A stretch of 64,000 nt of DNA, taken from assembly GCF_040500475.1 (NCBI RefSeq), contig NZ_CP159358.1:1116001-1180000 (forward strand), written 5' to 3'. The notes beneath the pieces are model-generated. The model made no database searches. It was given only the letters and a program-made list of their open reading frames with translations, and had not been told where the DNA came from. Below, piece after piece: positions 17,924-25,608 of this stretch; positions within the stretch are counted from its first letter, which is position 1; every line of letters starts with the position of its first letter. Made by a program: the position numbers and the translations under genes. This stretch comes from Bacillus sp. Bos-x628 (GTDB taxonomy: Bacteria > Bacillota > Bacilli > Bacillales > Bacillaceae).

Positions 17924-19234
17924 CTACATTAGCAATTCAAATGGTTGTTCAAGCACTTGCTTTACATCTGTTAAAAAGGCCGCCGCTGGTGCACCGTCAA
18001 CAACACGGTGGTCAAACGATAAGCTCACGCCCATCATTGGTCTTACATGAATTTCACCATCTACCACAACAGGCTTTTCTTGAATACGTCCAACACCTAA
18101 GATAGCGACTTCTGGCTGATGAATAATGGGAGTAAAGGTATCGATTGCATACATGCCTAGATTACTAATTGTAAAAGTTGAACCTTTTAGCTGATCTGGT
18201 AAAAGCTTTTGATCACGTGCGCTTTTGCCAATTTCTTTTGCTTCTTTTGTCAGTTGTGCTAACCCTTTTTGATCAGCATGTGAAATGACTGGAACCATAA
18301 GACCGTCTTTCACTGCGACAGCAAGACCAATGTGTACATTTTCATGGAAATGAAGCTCATTTTGTTCAAACGTCATATTGATTTGAGGGTGACGCGTTAA
18401 CACTTTGCTGACAGCGTGAATGATGATTTCTGTAAACGATAATCTGTACCCTGTCTCTTTTTCAATAGCCGGCAATAGCTGCTTGCGAATTTCCTTCGCT
18501 TTGGTCATATCGATTTCGCTCGTTAATGTGACATGAGGCGCTGTAAAAGCACTTTGTGACATACGATCTGCTATGACTTTTCTCATACCTGCAAGCTTTT
18601 GGGTTTTTACTGCAGATTCTGTATGAGCCGTTACTGCTTTCACATCGTCTTTCGTAATTTTTCCATAAGCGCCAGTGCCTGAGACATTGGCTAAATCAAT
18701 TCCTTCATCGGCAGCCATTTTTTTGGCAAGTGGAGAGACTCGCTGGCCTTTCTCCCCTTTGCTCACTAAGCCCTCGACATCTCGCTTTTGAACTCTGCCT
18801 TTTGGTCCAGTGCCAGATACCTCATGAATCGCAACATGATGATCTTTTGCTAACTTTCTTGCTGCCGGCGTAGCACGCACGTTTACACCAGAAGTTGTCT
18901 CAATATCTGTAGATGGATCAGGTTCTTGTGGTGTTGCGATGCCTTCTGATAACTCCTCATCAGACTGTGCAGGCGGCGTTTCTGGTACTTGTTCAGAAGC
19001 CGTCCCAATATATCCAATGACTGCGTTTACTGGAATTTGATCATCTGCTTCATAATATTTCTTTAGCAATACGCCATCGTCATAGGCTTCAACCTCGATA
19101 TTGATCTTATCTGTCATTATTTCAAAAAGAGGCTCGCCGATTTCAACCGAATCCCCCTCTTCTTTAAACCATTGAAGTAAGGTGCCGACTTCCATCGTAC
19201 TGCTTAGCTTCGGCATAAATATCTCTTTTGGCAT
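17924..19234 (-). CDS. acoC: Acetoin dehydrogenase E2, AcoC
   Basis: Dihydrolipoamide acetyltransferase, 436 residues. The N-terminal lipoyl domain (1-80) carries the modified Lys in IMTDKINIEVEA near residue 43. Two peripheral-subunit-binding domains follow an Ala/Pro/Glu-rich linker: TPAARKLAKDHHVAIHEVSG near residue 121 and VSPLAKKMAADEGIDLANVS near residue 165. The catalytic domain (about 210-436) ends with the active-site SFDHRVVDGAPA. Two binding domains in one E2 chain is less usual than one. It transfers the acetyl group from acetoin cleavage to CoA. Confidence 0.93.
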   Translation of the reverse strand: MPKEIFMPKLSSTMEVGTLLQWFKEEGDSVEIGEPLFEIMTDKINIEVEAYDDGVLLKKYYEADDQIPVNAVIGYIGTASEQVPETPPAQSDEELSEGIATPQEPDPSTDIETTSGVNVRATPAARKLAKDHHVAIHEVSGTGPKGRVQKRDVEGLVSKGEKGQRVSPLAKKMAADEGIDLANVSGTGAYGKITKDDVKAVTAHTESAVKTQKLAGMRKVIADRMSQSAFTAPHVTLTSEIDMTKAKEIRKQLLPAIEKETGYRLSFTEIIIHAVSKVLTRHPQINMTFEQNELHFHENVHIGLAVAVKDGLMVPVISHADQKGLAQLTKEAKEIGKSARDQKLLPDQLKGSTFTISNLGMYAIDTFTPIIHQPEVAILGVGRIQEKPVVVDGEIHVRPMMGVSLSFDHRVVDGAPAAAFLTDVKQVLEQPFELLM

Positions 19235-19251
19235 GATCTTCTCCCCTTTAT

Positions 19252-20247
19252 TTAAGAGCGCACGAGCTCTTTTGCTGCTTCAATAATATCTGGTACTTGC
19301 GGAATGACGGCTTTTTCTAATGTTGGATTGTAAGGAATCGGTACAGCAAGACCGCCAAGTCGTTTGATAGGTGCATCTAAGTAGTCGAAGGCTTCACTTT
19401 CAGCAATCATACTAGCAATCTCTCCACCATACCCGCCTCGTTTGACTGCCTCATGTACAACGATACATTTGCCTGTTTTCTTGACAGATTCGACAATAGT
19501 TTCTTCATCTAATGGAACCAATGTTCTCGGATCAATAATTTCAACATCAATGCCCTCTGCTTCTAATGCCTTCGCCGCTTCTAATGCCTTGTGCACCATA
19601 ATCGCTGTTGCCACAATGGTGACGTCCTTTCCGCTTCTTTTCACATCAGCTTTTCCTAATGGGATTGAATATGGCTCTTCTGGCACTTCACCTACCGTTT
19701 TATATAACAGCTTGTGTTCATAGAAAATGACTGGGTTGTCATCGTCAATGGCCGCTTTCAATAGTCCTTTCGCATCATAAGCTGTCGAAGGCTGTACGAC
19801 CTTTAATCCCGGAATATGAGCCATCCACGCTTCTAAACTTTGAGAGTGCTGTGCTGCTGCCCCAGTTCCAGAACCGGCTGGTGTTCTTACAACCAATGGC
19901 ACCTTCCCTTTTCCACCAAACATGTACCGCGTTTTTGCTGCTTGGTTGACAAGTTGATCCATTGCAATTGTAATAAAGTCGGAGAATTGAAGTTCTAAAA
20001 TCGGCCGCATCCCTGTCAGAGCAGCACCAACCGCACCCCCTGCGATGGCAGCCTCTGAAATTGGTGTATTGCGGACGCGCTCTGGACCAAATTCTTCAAT
20101 CATTCCGCGCGTGACACCAAAAGCACCTCCATATACACCAATATCCTCACCTAAAATAAAGACATCTTGATTTTGTCGCATTTCCTGACTCATGGCTTCT
20201 CTGACGGCTTCTAAATATGACATCTCTCTCACTGTTGTTTTTGTCAC
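19252..20247 (-). CDS. acoB: Acetoin dehydrogenase E1 beta, AcoB
   Basis: Beta subunit of the TPP-dependent E1, 331 residues. Conserved regions include [19 protein letters not shown] near residue 30, the Glu that activates TPP in this segment, and [21 protein letters not shown] near residue 81. The start codon is GTG with GGAGGG 7 nt upstream. Lies 17 bp after acoA. With AcoA it cleaves acetoin into acetaldehyde and an acetyl group attached to lipoate. Confidence 0.92.
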   Translation of the reverse strand: MTKTTVREMSYLEAVREAMSQEMRQNQDVFILGEDIGVYGGAFGVTRGMIEEFGPERVRNTPISEAAIAGGAVGAALTGMRPILELQFSDFITIAMDQLVNQAAKTRYMFGGKGKVPLVVRTPAGSGTGAAAQHSQSLEAWMAHIPGLKVVQPSTAYDAKGLLKAAIDDDNPVIFYEHKLLYKTVGEVPEEPYSIPLGKADVKRSGKDVTIVATAIMVHKALEAAKALEAEGIDVEIIDPRTLVPLDEETIVESVKKTGKCIVVHEAVKRGGYGGEIASMIAESEAFDYLDAPIKRLGGLAVPIPYNPTLEKAVIPQVPDIIEAAKELVRS

Positions 20248-20264
20248 CTGAATTCCCTCCTCAA

Positions 20265-21248
20265 TTAGGCGTATACATCCTCTAATAATGTGTCAATTGA
20301 CGGTTCTTTACTATTCTTTGCGAATTCAACGGATTCTTCGATCTCTTGTTTCGCTTCTTCTTGTAAGCTCGCTGCCTTTTCCTCTGTGAGTATATTCGAA
20401 TCAATCAATAGTGACTTAAATCGTTTGATACAATCTTTCTGTCTCCATTCCGTCTCTTCTTCCCGTGTACGGTATTTTTTCGCATCACTCTTTGAGTGAC
20501 CTTTCCAGCGGTATGTTTTCATTTCAATTAATGACGGACCTTCTCCACTTCTTGCACGTGTGACAGCTTCATCTACCGTGTTCATGATGTCGATCATGTC
20601 ATTTCCATCAACCGTTTTCCCTGGTATGCCGTAGCTTTTCGCTCTTGTTGAAATGTCTTCAATTTTGATCATTTCTTTCACAGGCCCTGACATACCGTAT
20701 TGGTTGTTTTCACAAATAAACACAACTGGTAAATCCCAAATGGACGCAAGGTTTAATGCTTCATGGAAGCTTCCTTCGTTTGTTGCACCGTCTCCGAAGA
20801 AACAAAGAACGACAAAGCCTTCCTGCTTCATTTTAGAAGTGAGTGCTGCACCAGTCGCAAGCGGGATACCGCCGCCAACAATTCCATTTGCACCAAGGTT
20901 TCCTTTTTCTAAATCTGCAATATGCATTGACCCGCCTTTTCCTTTACAATAGCCTGTTTCGCGACCAAACAGCTCAGCCATCATTTTATTGACCTCTGCT
21001 CCTTTTGCAATACAGTGACCATGCCCCCTATGTGTGCTGACAATCTTATCTTCATCCTTTAATACAGCGATAGAGCCAACAGCCGTTGCTTCCTGACCAA
21101 CACATAGATGAGTTGTTCCATGGATGAGTCCCTTTGCAAAGAATTGATCTACTTTTTCATCAAAATATCTAACTAACCACATTTGTTTATATAGATCTAT
21201 TAACTTCTCATGACTAATTTGTCCAGGCAAAGTGATTTGTTTTTGCAT
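20265..21248 (-). CDS. acoA: Acetoin dehydrogenase E1 alpha, AcoA
   Basis: Alpha subunit of E1, 327 residues. The TPP-binding motif [20 protein letters not shown] followed by [11 protein letters not shown] begins near residue 152; the phosphate-loop region [12 protein letters not shown] is near residue 73. First gene of acoABCL with a good site (AAAGGGGAG) before the ATG. The length and the lack of an N-terminal lipoate-related extension agree with acetoin rather than pyruvate dehydrogenase. Confidence 0.93.
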   Translation of the reverse strand: MQKQITLPGQISHEKLIDLYKQMWLVRYFDEKVDQFFAKGLIHGTTHLCVGQEATAVGSIAVLKDEDKIVSTHRGHGHCIAKGAEVNKMMAELFGRETGYCKGKGGSMHIADLEKGNLGANGIVGGGIPLATGAALTSKMKQEGFVVLCFFGDGATNEGSFHEALNLASIWDLPVVFICENNQYGMSGPVKEMIKIEDISTRAKSYGIPGKTVDGNDMIDIMNTVDEAVTRARSGEGPSLIEMKTYRWKGHSKSDAKKYRTREEETEWRQKDCIKRFKSLLIDSNILTEEKAASLQEEAKQEIEESVEFAKNSKEPSIDTLLEDVYA

Positions 21249-21262
21249 TCATTCTCTCCCCT

Positions 21263-21324
21263 TTACATTTGTTCTTATATGTTACATTTGTAATAATCAT
21301 ACGTTTATCTTAAATTGAAGTCAA
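21263..21324 (-). promoter_or_regulatory. aco promoter with palindromic operator
   Basis: Minus-strand -35 TTGACT (21319-21324) and -10 TATGAT (21296-21301), spacing 17, a good sigma-A promoter. No -24/-12 GG/GC element for SigL was found, unlike the B. subtilis aco operon. Just downstream of the -10 lies the palindrome TTACA-tt-TGTAA (21282-21293) and a second TTACATTTG half (21263-21271), 19 bp apart, placed to act as a repressor operator. The adjacent SorC-type regulator is the likely ligand; this is inference. Confidence 0.7.
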
Positions 21325-21362
21325 GCATTTCCGTCTTTTTTAAGCATTTTCAATTTTCATAT

Positions 21363-21390
21363 AAAAAAGAGAAAGGCAAAGCCCTTTTCT
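21363..21390 (-). terminator. Terminator of a decayed gene
   Basis: Stem AGAAAAGGGC / GCCTTTCT with a U6 tail on the minus strand, now following the dehydrogenase remnant. Confidence 0.7.
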
Positions 21391-21439
21391 AAAGAACTTC
21401 TCTTGCTCTTACAGACTCACATGTTCATTCATCTGGATA

Positions 21440-21730
21440 CATCATCATCTTGAAACTTTCCCCTTCTGGTCAATCGGTTGAAGTAGCTGACTGAATGGAT
21501 AACGATGCAACACCATCTTTTCTGTCTGAACCACCTTGCGCTTTAGAAGATCAATCGCTTGACCATAGTGATAAGGATGCCTTTACTTCATCAGAAAAAA
21601 ATCGCTTAGCCGAAATCCTTTTGGAAAATGAGCAAACACCAAAATCGTTCCGCCCCTTGATACTTTCCCAATAGGCGAATACGGCTTTAAAAACCGTTTT
21701 CCTTTTATATCAGAAACAGCATAAGTGTGC
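21440..21730 (-). pseudogene. Decayed medium-chain dehydrogenase fragment
   Basis: On the minus strand a frame runs from about 21710 through PIGKVSRGGTILVFAHFPKG, which resembles the GGTxLVFG strand of Zn-dependent medium-chain alcohol/polyol dehydrogenases, to a TAA in the middle, then continues in the same frame with YGQAIDLLKRKVVQTEKMVL and HRYPFSQLLQPI, matching the family's C-terminal 'lL..gkv....HryPl.e...a' pattern. The catalytic N-terminal half is absent. A butanediol or threonine dehydrogenase is possible; the fragment is too short to tell. Nothing else is visible between acoA and cysA. Confidence 0.5.
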
Positions 21731-21766
21731 CACCTGCCAAAGGCTCTAAGTTCCTAGGAAACAATG

Positions 21767-21795
21767 AAAAAAAAGATGCAGCCTAAGCCGCATCC
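21767..21795 (-). terminator. cysA operon terminator
   Basis: Stem GGATGCGGC-ttag-GCTGCATC followed by eight U on the minus strand. Confidence 0.85.
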
Positions 21796-21822
21796 TACAG
21801 TTTGAATCATCTATTCAACTTG

Positions 21823-22554
21823 TTAAATATGACTTCCTATATCTAAAAATTCAGATACAAATGGATTGTCCGTTTGCTCAACCATTTCTTGCCTTGTTCC
21901 GATTTTTTCAATTTTCCCTTCATTCATGACCACAACACGATCAGAAATATCGAAGGCTTCTTCTTGATCATGTGTTACAAAAATGGTCGTCATTTGAAAT
22001 TCTTGATGGACTTTTTTCAACCAATGTCTTAATTCTTTCCTCACCTTCGCATCTAATGCGCCAAATGGTTCATCAAGGAGGAGCGCCTTCGGTTTGACAG
22101 CAAGAGCACGCGCTAAAGCAACTCGCTGTTTTTGACCACCTGACAACTGCTCTGGATAACGGTGCTCATATTGCTTTAACTGAACGATCTCTAAAAGGTC
22201 ATGTACCCGCTGCTTGATTTCCTTCTTTGATAGCCGTTCTCTTCTTGGTTTTATCCTAAGACCAAATGCAATGTTATCAAATACCGTCATATTTTGAAAA
22301 AGGGCGTATTGCTGAAACACAAAACCGATCTGCCGTTTTCGAACAGGAATGTTCGTATAATCTTGATCTCCAAATAGGATTTGTCCCTCACTTGCACATT
22401 CAAGACCTGCGATGATTCGCAAAAGGGTCGTCTTACCTGATCCAGACGGGCCTAGTAAAGAAATCAATTCTCCATTTTTAATAGACAAATCAACATGTTG
22501 TAAAACACTCGTTTGCCCGAAATGTTTTGATATTTGTTTCGCCGTAATCCCCAA
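21823..22554 (-). CDS. cysA: Sulfate/thiosulfate ABC transporter ATPase CysA
   Basis: ATPase of 243 residues: Walker A GPSGSGKTT near residue 38, Q-loop FVFQQYALFQNMTV, signature LSGGQKQRVALARAL near 135, Walker B ALLLDEPFGALD. It stops after the ABC domain and lacks the TOBE extension of longer CysA proteins (about 350 residues), so it is a short form. The start is TTG at 22554, 8 nt after GGAGG; the ATG five codons upstream is itself part of the ribosome site. Last gene of sbp-cysTWA. Confidence 0.85.
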   Translation of the reverse strand: MGITAKQISKHFGQTSVLQHVDLSIKNGELISLLGPSGSGKTTLLRIIAGLECASEGQILFGDQDYTNIPVRKRQIGFVFQQYALFQNMTVFDNIAFGLRIKPRRERLSKKEIKQRVHDLLEIVQLKQYEHRYPEQLSGGQKQRVALARALAVKPKALLLDEPFGALDAKVRKELRHWLKKVHQEFQMTTIFVTHDQEEAFDISDRVVVMNEGKIEKIGTRQEMVEQTDNPFVSEFLDIGSHI

Positions 22555-22575
22555 GGTTACTCCCTCCATTCATCT

Positions 22576-23442
22576 TTAGCGCTTGCCGAGCCGATGATCA
22601 AAATGCTGAACCGTATGCTTCAAAATTAATGTGATCACCGCAACAAAAGCCATCAATGATGCAACTGCAAAAGCAGCCTGAAATTGATACTCATTGTATA
22701 AGATTTCAATATGAAGCGGCATTGTATTTGTCATACCGCGAATATGACCCGAAACGACTGAGACCGCACCAAACTCACCGATTGCCCTCGCCCCCGCTAA
22801 AATAGCACCGTAAAAAAGAGCCCACTTGATATTTGGCAAAGTGACGAGAAAAAACGTCTTCCATCCATTAGCACCGAGCGTAAGAGACGCCTCCTCCTCA
22901 TGTATTCCTTCATTTTGCATAAACGGAATAAGCTCTCTTGCAATGAAAGGAAATGTAACAAAAATTGTAGCCAGGACCATTCCTGGGACAGAGTAAATGA
23001 CTTTAAGACCATGTTCTAAAAGCCACTGTCCTAAAAGACCGTTTGAACCAAATAAAAGGACAAACACAAGCCCCGCAATAACAGGAGATACTGCAAATGG
23101 AAGATCGATAACGGTCGTTAACAAACTCTTCCCACGAAAATCAAATTTTGTGATGAGCCACGCAGCACTGATTCCAAAGATCGTTTGCAGCGGCAATGTG
23201 ATCACCACAATGAACATTGTCAGCTTGATCGCTGATAAAGTGTCTGGATGAGATATGGCAAGAAGATAAGAATCCCACCCTTTCTCAAACGCCTTCATCA
23301 ACACGGCAACGAGAGGCATGAGTAAGAATAAGAGCAAAAATCCATATACGATGATCACAAAGAGGACCTTCACCACTTTTGATTCCGTCACAGGACTCTC
23401 GTATGCGATGCGGTTTTGCTGTCTGCTAAACTTACTGTCCAA
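22576..23442 (-). CDS. cysW: Sulfate ABC transporter permease CysW
   Basis: Permease of 288 residues, six predicted spans. The EAA loop EEEASLTLGANGWKTFFLVTLP is near residue 180 and the family segment AGARAIGEFGAVSVVSG near 220. The start is taken as TTG at 23442, five bases past the cysT stop with GAGGTGAGG upstream; longer frames run back through cysT. Pairs with CysT. Confidence 0.88.
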   Translation of the reverse strand: MDSKFSRQQNRIAYESPVTESKVVKVLFVIIVYGFLLLFLLMPLVAVLMKAFEKGWDSYLLAISHPDTLSAIKLTMFIVVITLPLQTIFGISAAWLITKFDFRGKSLLTTVIDLPFAVSPVIAGLVFVLLFGSNGLLGQWLLEHGLKVIYSVPGMVLATIFVTFPFIARELIPFMQNEGIHEEEASLTLGANGWKTFFLVTLPNIKWALFYGAILAGARAIGEFGAVSVVSGHIRGMTNTMPLHIEILYNEYQFQAAFAVASLMAFVAVITLILKHTVQHFDHRLGKR

Positions 23443-23447
23443 TTGCC

Positions 23448-24293
23448 TCACCTCACTTTCACTTGTTTTTTCCGCTCTATATACCACTGCAATCCATGAA
23501 TCAATAAGAGGATAAAAAATGAAAGGAGCAGCATGAAACAAGCAATTGTGGCTGCCCCATGATAATCATATTGTTCAAGTTTTGACATGATCATGAGCGG
23601 CGTAATTTCCGTTTGAAATGGGATGTTTCCAGCAATAAACACAACGGAGCCGTATTCACCTAATGCCCTAGCAAAGGCAAGTGAGAATCCTGTCATGATG
23701 GCTGGAAATAAAGTAGGCATCAACACATGAAAAAAAGTCACTCTTCTTGTTGCACCAAGTATCGCTGCAGCTTCTTCTACCTCCTGCTGCATTCCTTCAA
23801 TCACTGGCTGCACAGTTCTGATGACAAAAGGAATGCCAATAAAAATAAGTGCGAGAATAATGCCTAACGGTGTATACGCTACCTTAAAGTACAAAAATTG
23901 ACCGATCCATCCATTTGAAGAATAAAGAGTCGTAAGGGCAATACCTGCAACAGCCGTTGGAAGAGCAAATGGCAAGTCTATTAATGCATCAATGACTTTC
24001 TTCCCGGGAAATGAATAACGAACTAAAACCCAGGCAATCAGCACACCGAACCCTGCATTGATCATCGCCGCTACAAAGGATGTGGTCACAGTCAACTGTA
24101 ATGACTTGAGTACCCTCGTATCACTTATGACCTTCCAAATCCCTTCTACTCCTAAAGAAGCCGTCCAGATGAAAACCATTGATAAAGGGATGACAACAAT
24201 AGCACTCACGTATACAAGTGTAATCCCTAGACTCAGCCCGAACCCAGGTAACACCCTTCTACTCTTATTGGCGGCAGCTTGTGCTTTTTTCAT
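23448..24293 (-). CDS. cysT: Sulfate ABC transporter permease CysT
   Basis: Permease of 281 residues, six spans, with EAA loop EEAAAILGATRRVTFFHVLMPT near residue 170 and FARALGEYGSVVFIAGN near 205, a conserved signature of CysT/ModB-type channels. ATG at 24293 is preferred to the GTG one codon upstream because GGGGGAG is 5 nt away. Confidence 0.88.
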   Translation of the reverse strand: MKKAQAAANKSRRVLPGFGLSLGITLVYVSAIVVIPLSMVFIWTASLGVEGIWKVISDTRVLKSLQLTVTTSFVAAMINAGFGVLIAWVLVRYSFPGKKVIDALIDLPFALPTAVAGIALTTLYSSNGWIGQFLYFKVAYTPLGIILALIFIGIPFVIRTVQPVIEGMQQEVEEAAAILGATRRVTFFHVLMPTLFPAIMTGFSLAFARALGEYGSVVFIAGNIPFQTEITPLMIMSKLEQYDYHGAATIACFMLLLSFFILLLIHGLQWYIERKKQVKVR

Positions 24294-24304
24294 CACTTCT
24301 CCCC

Positions 24305-25342
24305 CTATTTTTGTCCGCTGTAAATTTGATCAAATAGACCGCCATCATCAAAAAATCTTTTTTGTGCTTTGCGCCAGCCGCCAAACGCCTGATCAATTGT
24401 CACCATGTCAATCTCTTTAAACTGATTTTTATACTTGTTTAAAACCTCCTGATTCCTTGGTCGATAATAGTTCTTTGCTGCAATTTCTTGCCCTTTTTTA
24501 GAATACAAATATTCCAAATACGCCTTCGCCACTTTTTCTGTTCCCTTCCGTTTGACATTTTGATCTACGACTGCAACTGGTGGTTCTGCTAAAATACTGA
24601 TTGATGGCGTAACAATCTCAAATTTGTCTTTACCTAATTCATGCAATGTCAAATACGCCTCATTTTCCCATGCAATTAACACATCACCAAGTCCACGTTC
24701 GACAAAGGTGGTTGTAGCACCACGGGCCCCTGAATCAAGAACTTCAACATGTTCATATAGTTTTTTCACAAAATCCTTCGTTTTCTCTTCATCACCGTGA
24801 AATGTCTTATCGGCATATGCCCATGCGGCTAAATAATTCCATCTTGCTCCTCCGGATGTTTTAGGGTTTGGTGTAATGATTGACACACCTGGTTGAATCA
24901 AATCATCCCAGTCTTTTATCTTCTTTGGATTGCCTTTCTTCACGAGAAAAACTATCGTTGACGTATATGGTGTAGACTTGTTTGGAAATTCCTTTTGCCA
25001 ATCCTTTGAAAGAAGACCACGATCCGCAATGGCATCAATGTCATAACCAAGGGCCAGTGTTGCCACATCGGCTTCCAGTCCATCAATAATAGATCTTCCC
25101 TGCTTCCCAGAACCCCCATGAGACTGCTGAATCGTCACCTCTTCCCCGGTCTTGTCTTTCCAATATGTTTGAAATGCTTGATTGTATTCCTGATACAATT
25201 CACGTGTTGGGTCATATGAAACGTTTAAAAGTTCAATCTTCCCTTTTTGTTTCGAGGCTTCGTTTGCATTTGAGCATGCCACACTAGTGACAGTTATTGT
25301 CAATATGATGGCAACTACCGAGAACCATTTCCACTTCTTCAT
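24305..25342 (-). CDS. sbp: Sulfate-binding lipoprotein Sbp
   Basis: Solute-binding protein of 345 residues. Lipoprotein signal with lipobox VTSVAC (Cys near residue 23). The sulfate-binding family pattern is seen in [19 protein letters not shown] near residue 38, [20 protein letters not shown] near 75 and [20 protein letters not shown] near 155. First gene of a sulfate/thiosulfate importer that B. subtilis 168 does not have (it uses the CysP permease). A leader with an internal terminator precedes it. Confidence 0.9.
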   Translation of the reverse strand: MKKWKWFSVVAIILTITVTSVACSNANEASKQKGKIELLNVSYDPTRELYQEYNQAFQTYWKDKTGEEVTIQQSHGGSGKQGRSIIDGLEADVATLALGYDIDAIADRGLLSKDWQKEFPNKSTPYTSTIVFLVKKGNPKKIKDWDDLIQPGVSIITPNPKTSGGARWNYLAAWAYADKTFHGDEEKTKDFVKKLYEHVEVLDSGARGATTTFVERGLGDVLIAWENEAYLTLHELGKDKFEIVTPSISILAEPPVAVVDQNVKRKGTEKVAKAYLEYLYSKKGQEIAAKNYYRPRNQEVLNKYKNQFKEIDMVTIDQAFGGWRKAQKRFFDDGGLFDQIYSGQK

Positions 25343-25401
25343 GTTATCCAGCTCCCCTATTTACGAAGTATTAGTGACATCAACCTGCCTTTTCATTACG
25401 C

Positions 25402-25459
25402 AAAAAAGACTCTTAGCAACTGAAGTACAACACTTCCTTGTACTTCAATGCCAAGAGCC
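25402..25459 (-). promoter_or_regulatory. Leader terminator (attenuator) of sbp operon
   Basis: In the roughly 150-nt 5' leader of sbp the minus strand carries a long stem, GGCTCTTGGCA-TTGAAGTACAA paired with TTGTACTTCA-GTTGCTAAGAGTC, ending in TTTTTT (25402-25407) about 60 bp before the start codon. This is a convincing intrinsic terminator inside the transcript, implying premature-termination control. No S-box core (GAGGTGGAGGGACTGGCC-like) and no T-box (GGTGGNACCGCG-like) is present. Confidence 0.7.
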
Positions 25460-25501
25460 TTCGGTTGTCCGATCAGCTATGTATGATTGATGTTAGTCTA
25501 T

Positions 25502-25530
25502 ATATTATTCAAACTATTCACAGGTGTCAA
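25502..25530 (-). promoter_or_regulatory. sbp promoter
   Basis: Minus-strand -35 TTGACA (25525-25530) and -10 TAATAT (25502-25507) with 17 bp spacing; transcription would begin near 25495. Confidence 0.8.
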
Positions 25531-25560
25531 CTGTGTTTTAACTTTTTCTTACGTTGATGG

Positions 25561-25595
25561 AAAAAAAGAAACGCCATCTTAAAGAGGCGCATCTT
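25561..25595 (-). terminator. ggt terminator
   Basis: Stem AAGATGCGCC / GGCGTTTCTT with one mismatch, followed by a U-run on the minus strand, 12 bp after the ggt stop. Confidence 0.75.
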
Positions 25596-25608
25596 TTCCC
25601 GGGAAATG

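Noticed and set aside
25402..25500. S-box or T-box riboswitch upstream of sbp
   Set aside because: The terminator is real, but neither the S-box core present at 45815-45935 nor a T-box sequence can be found, so only an attenuator is annotated.
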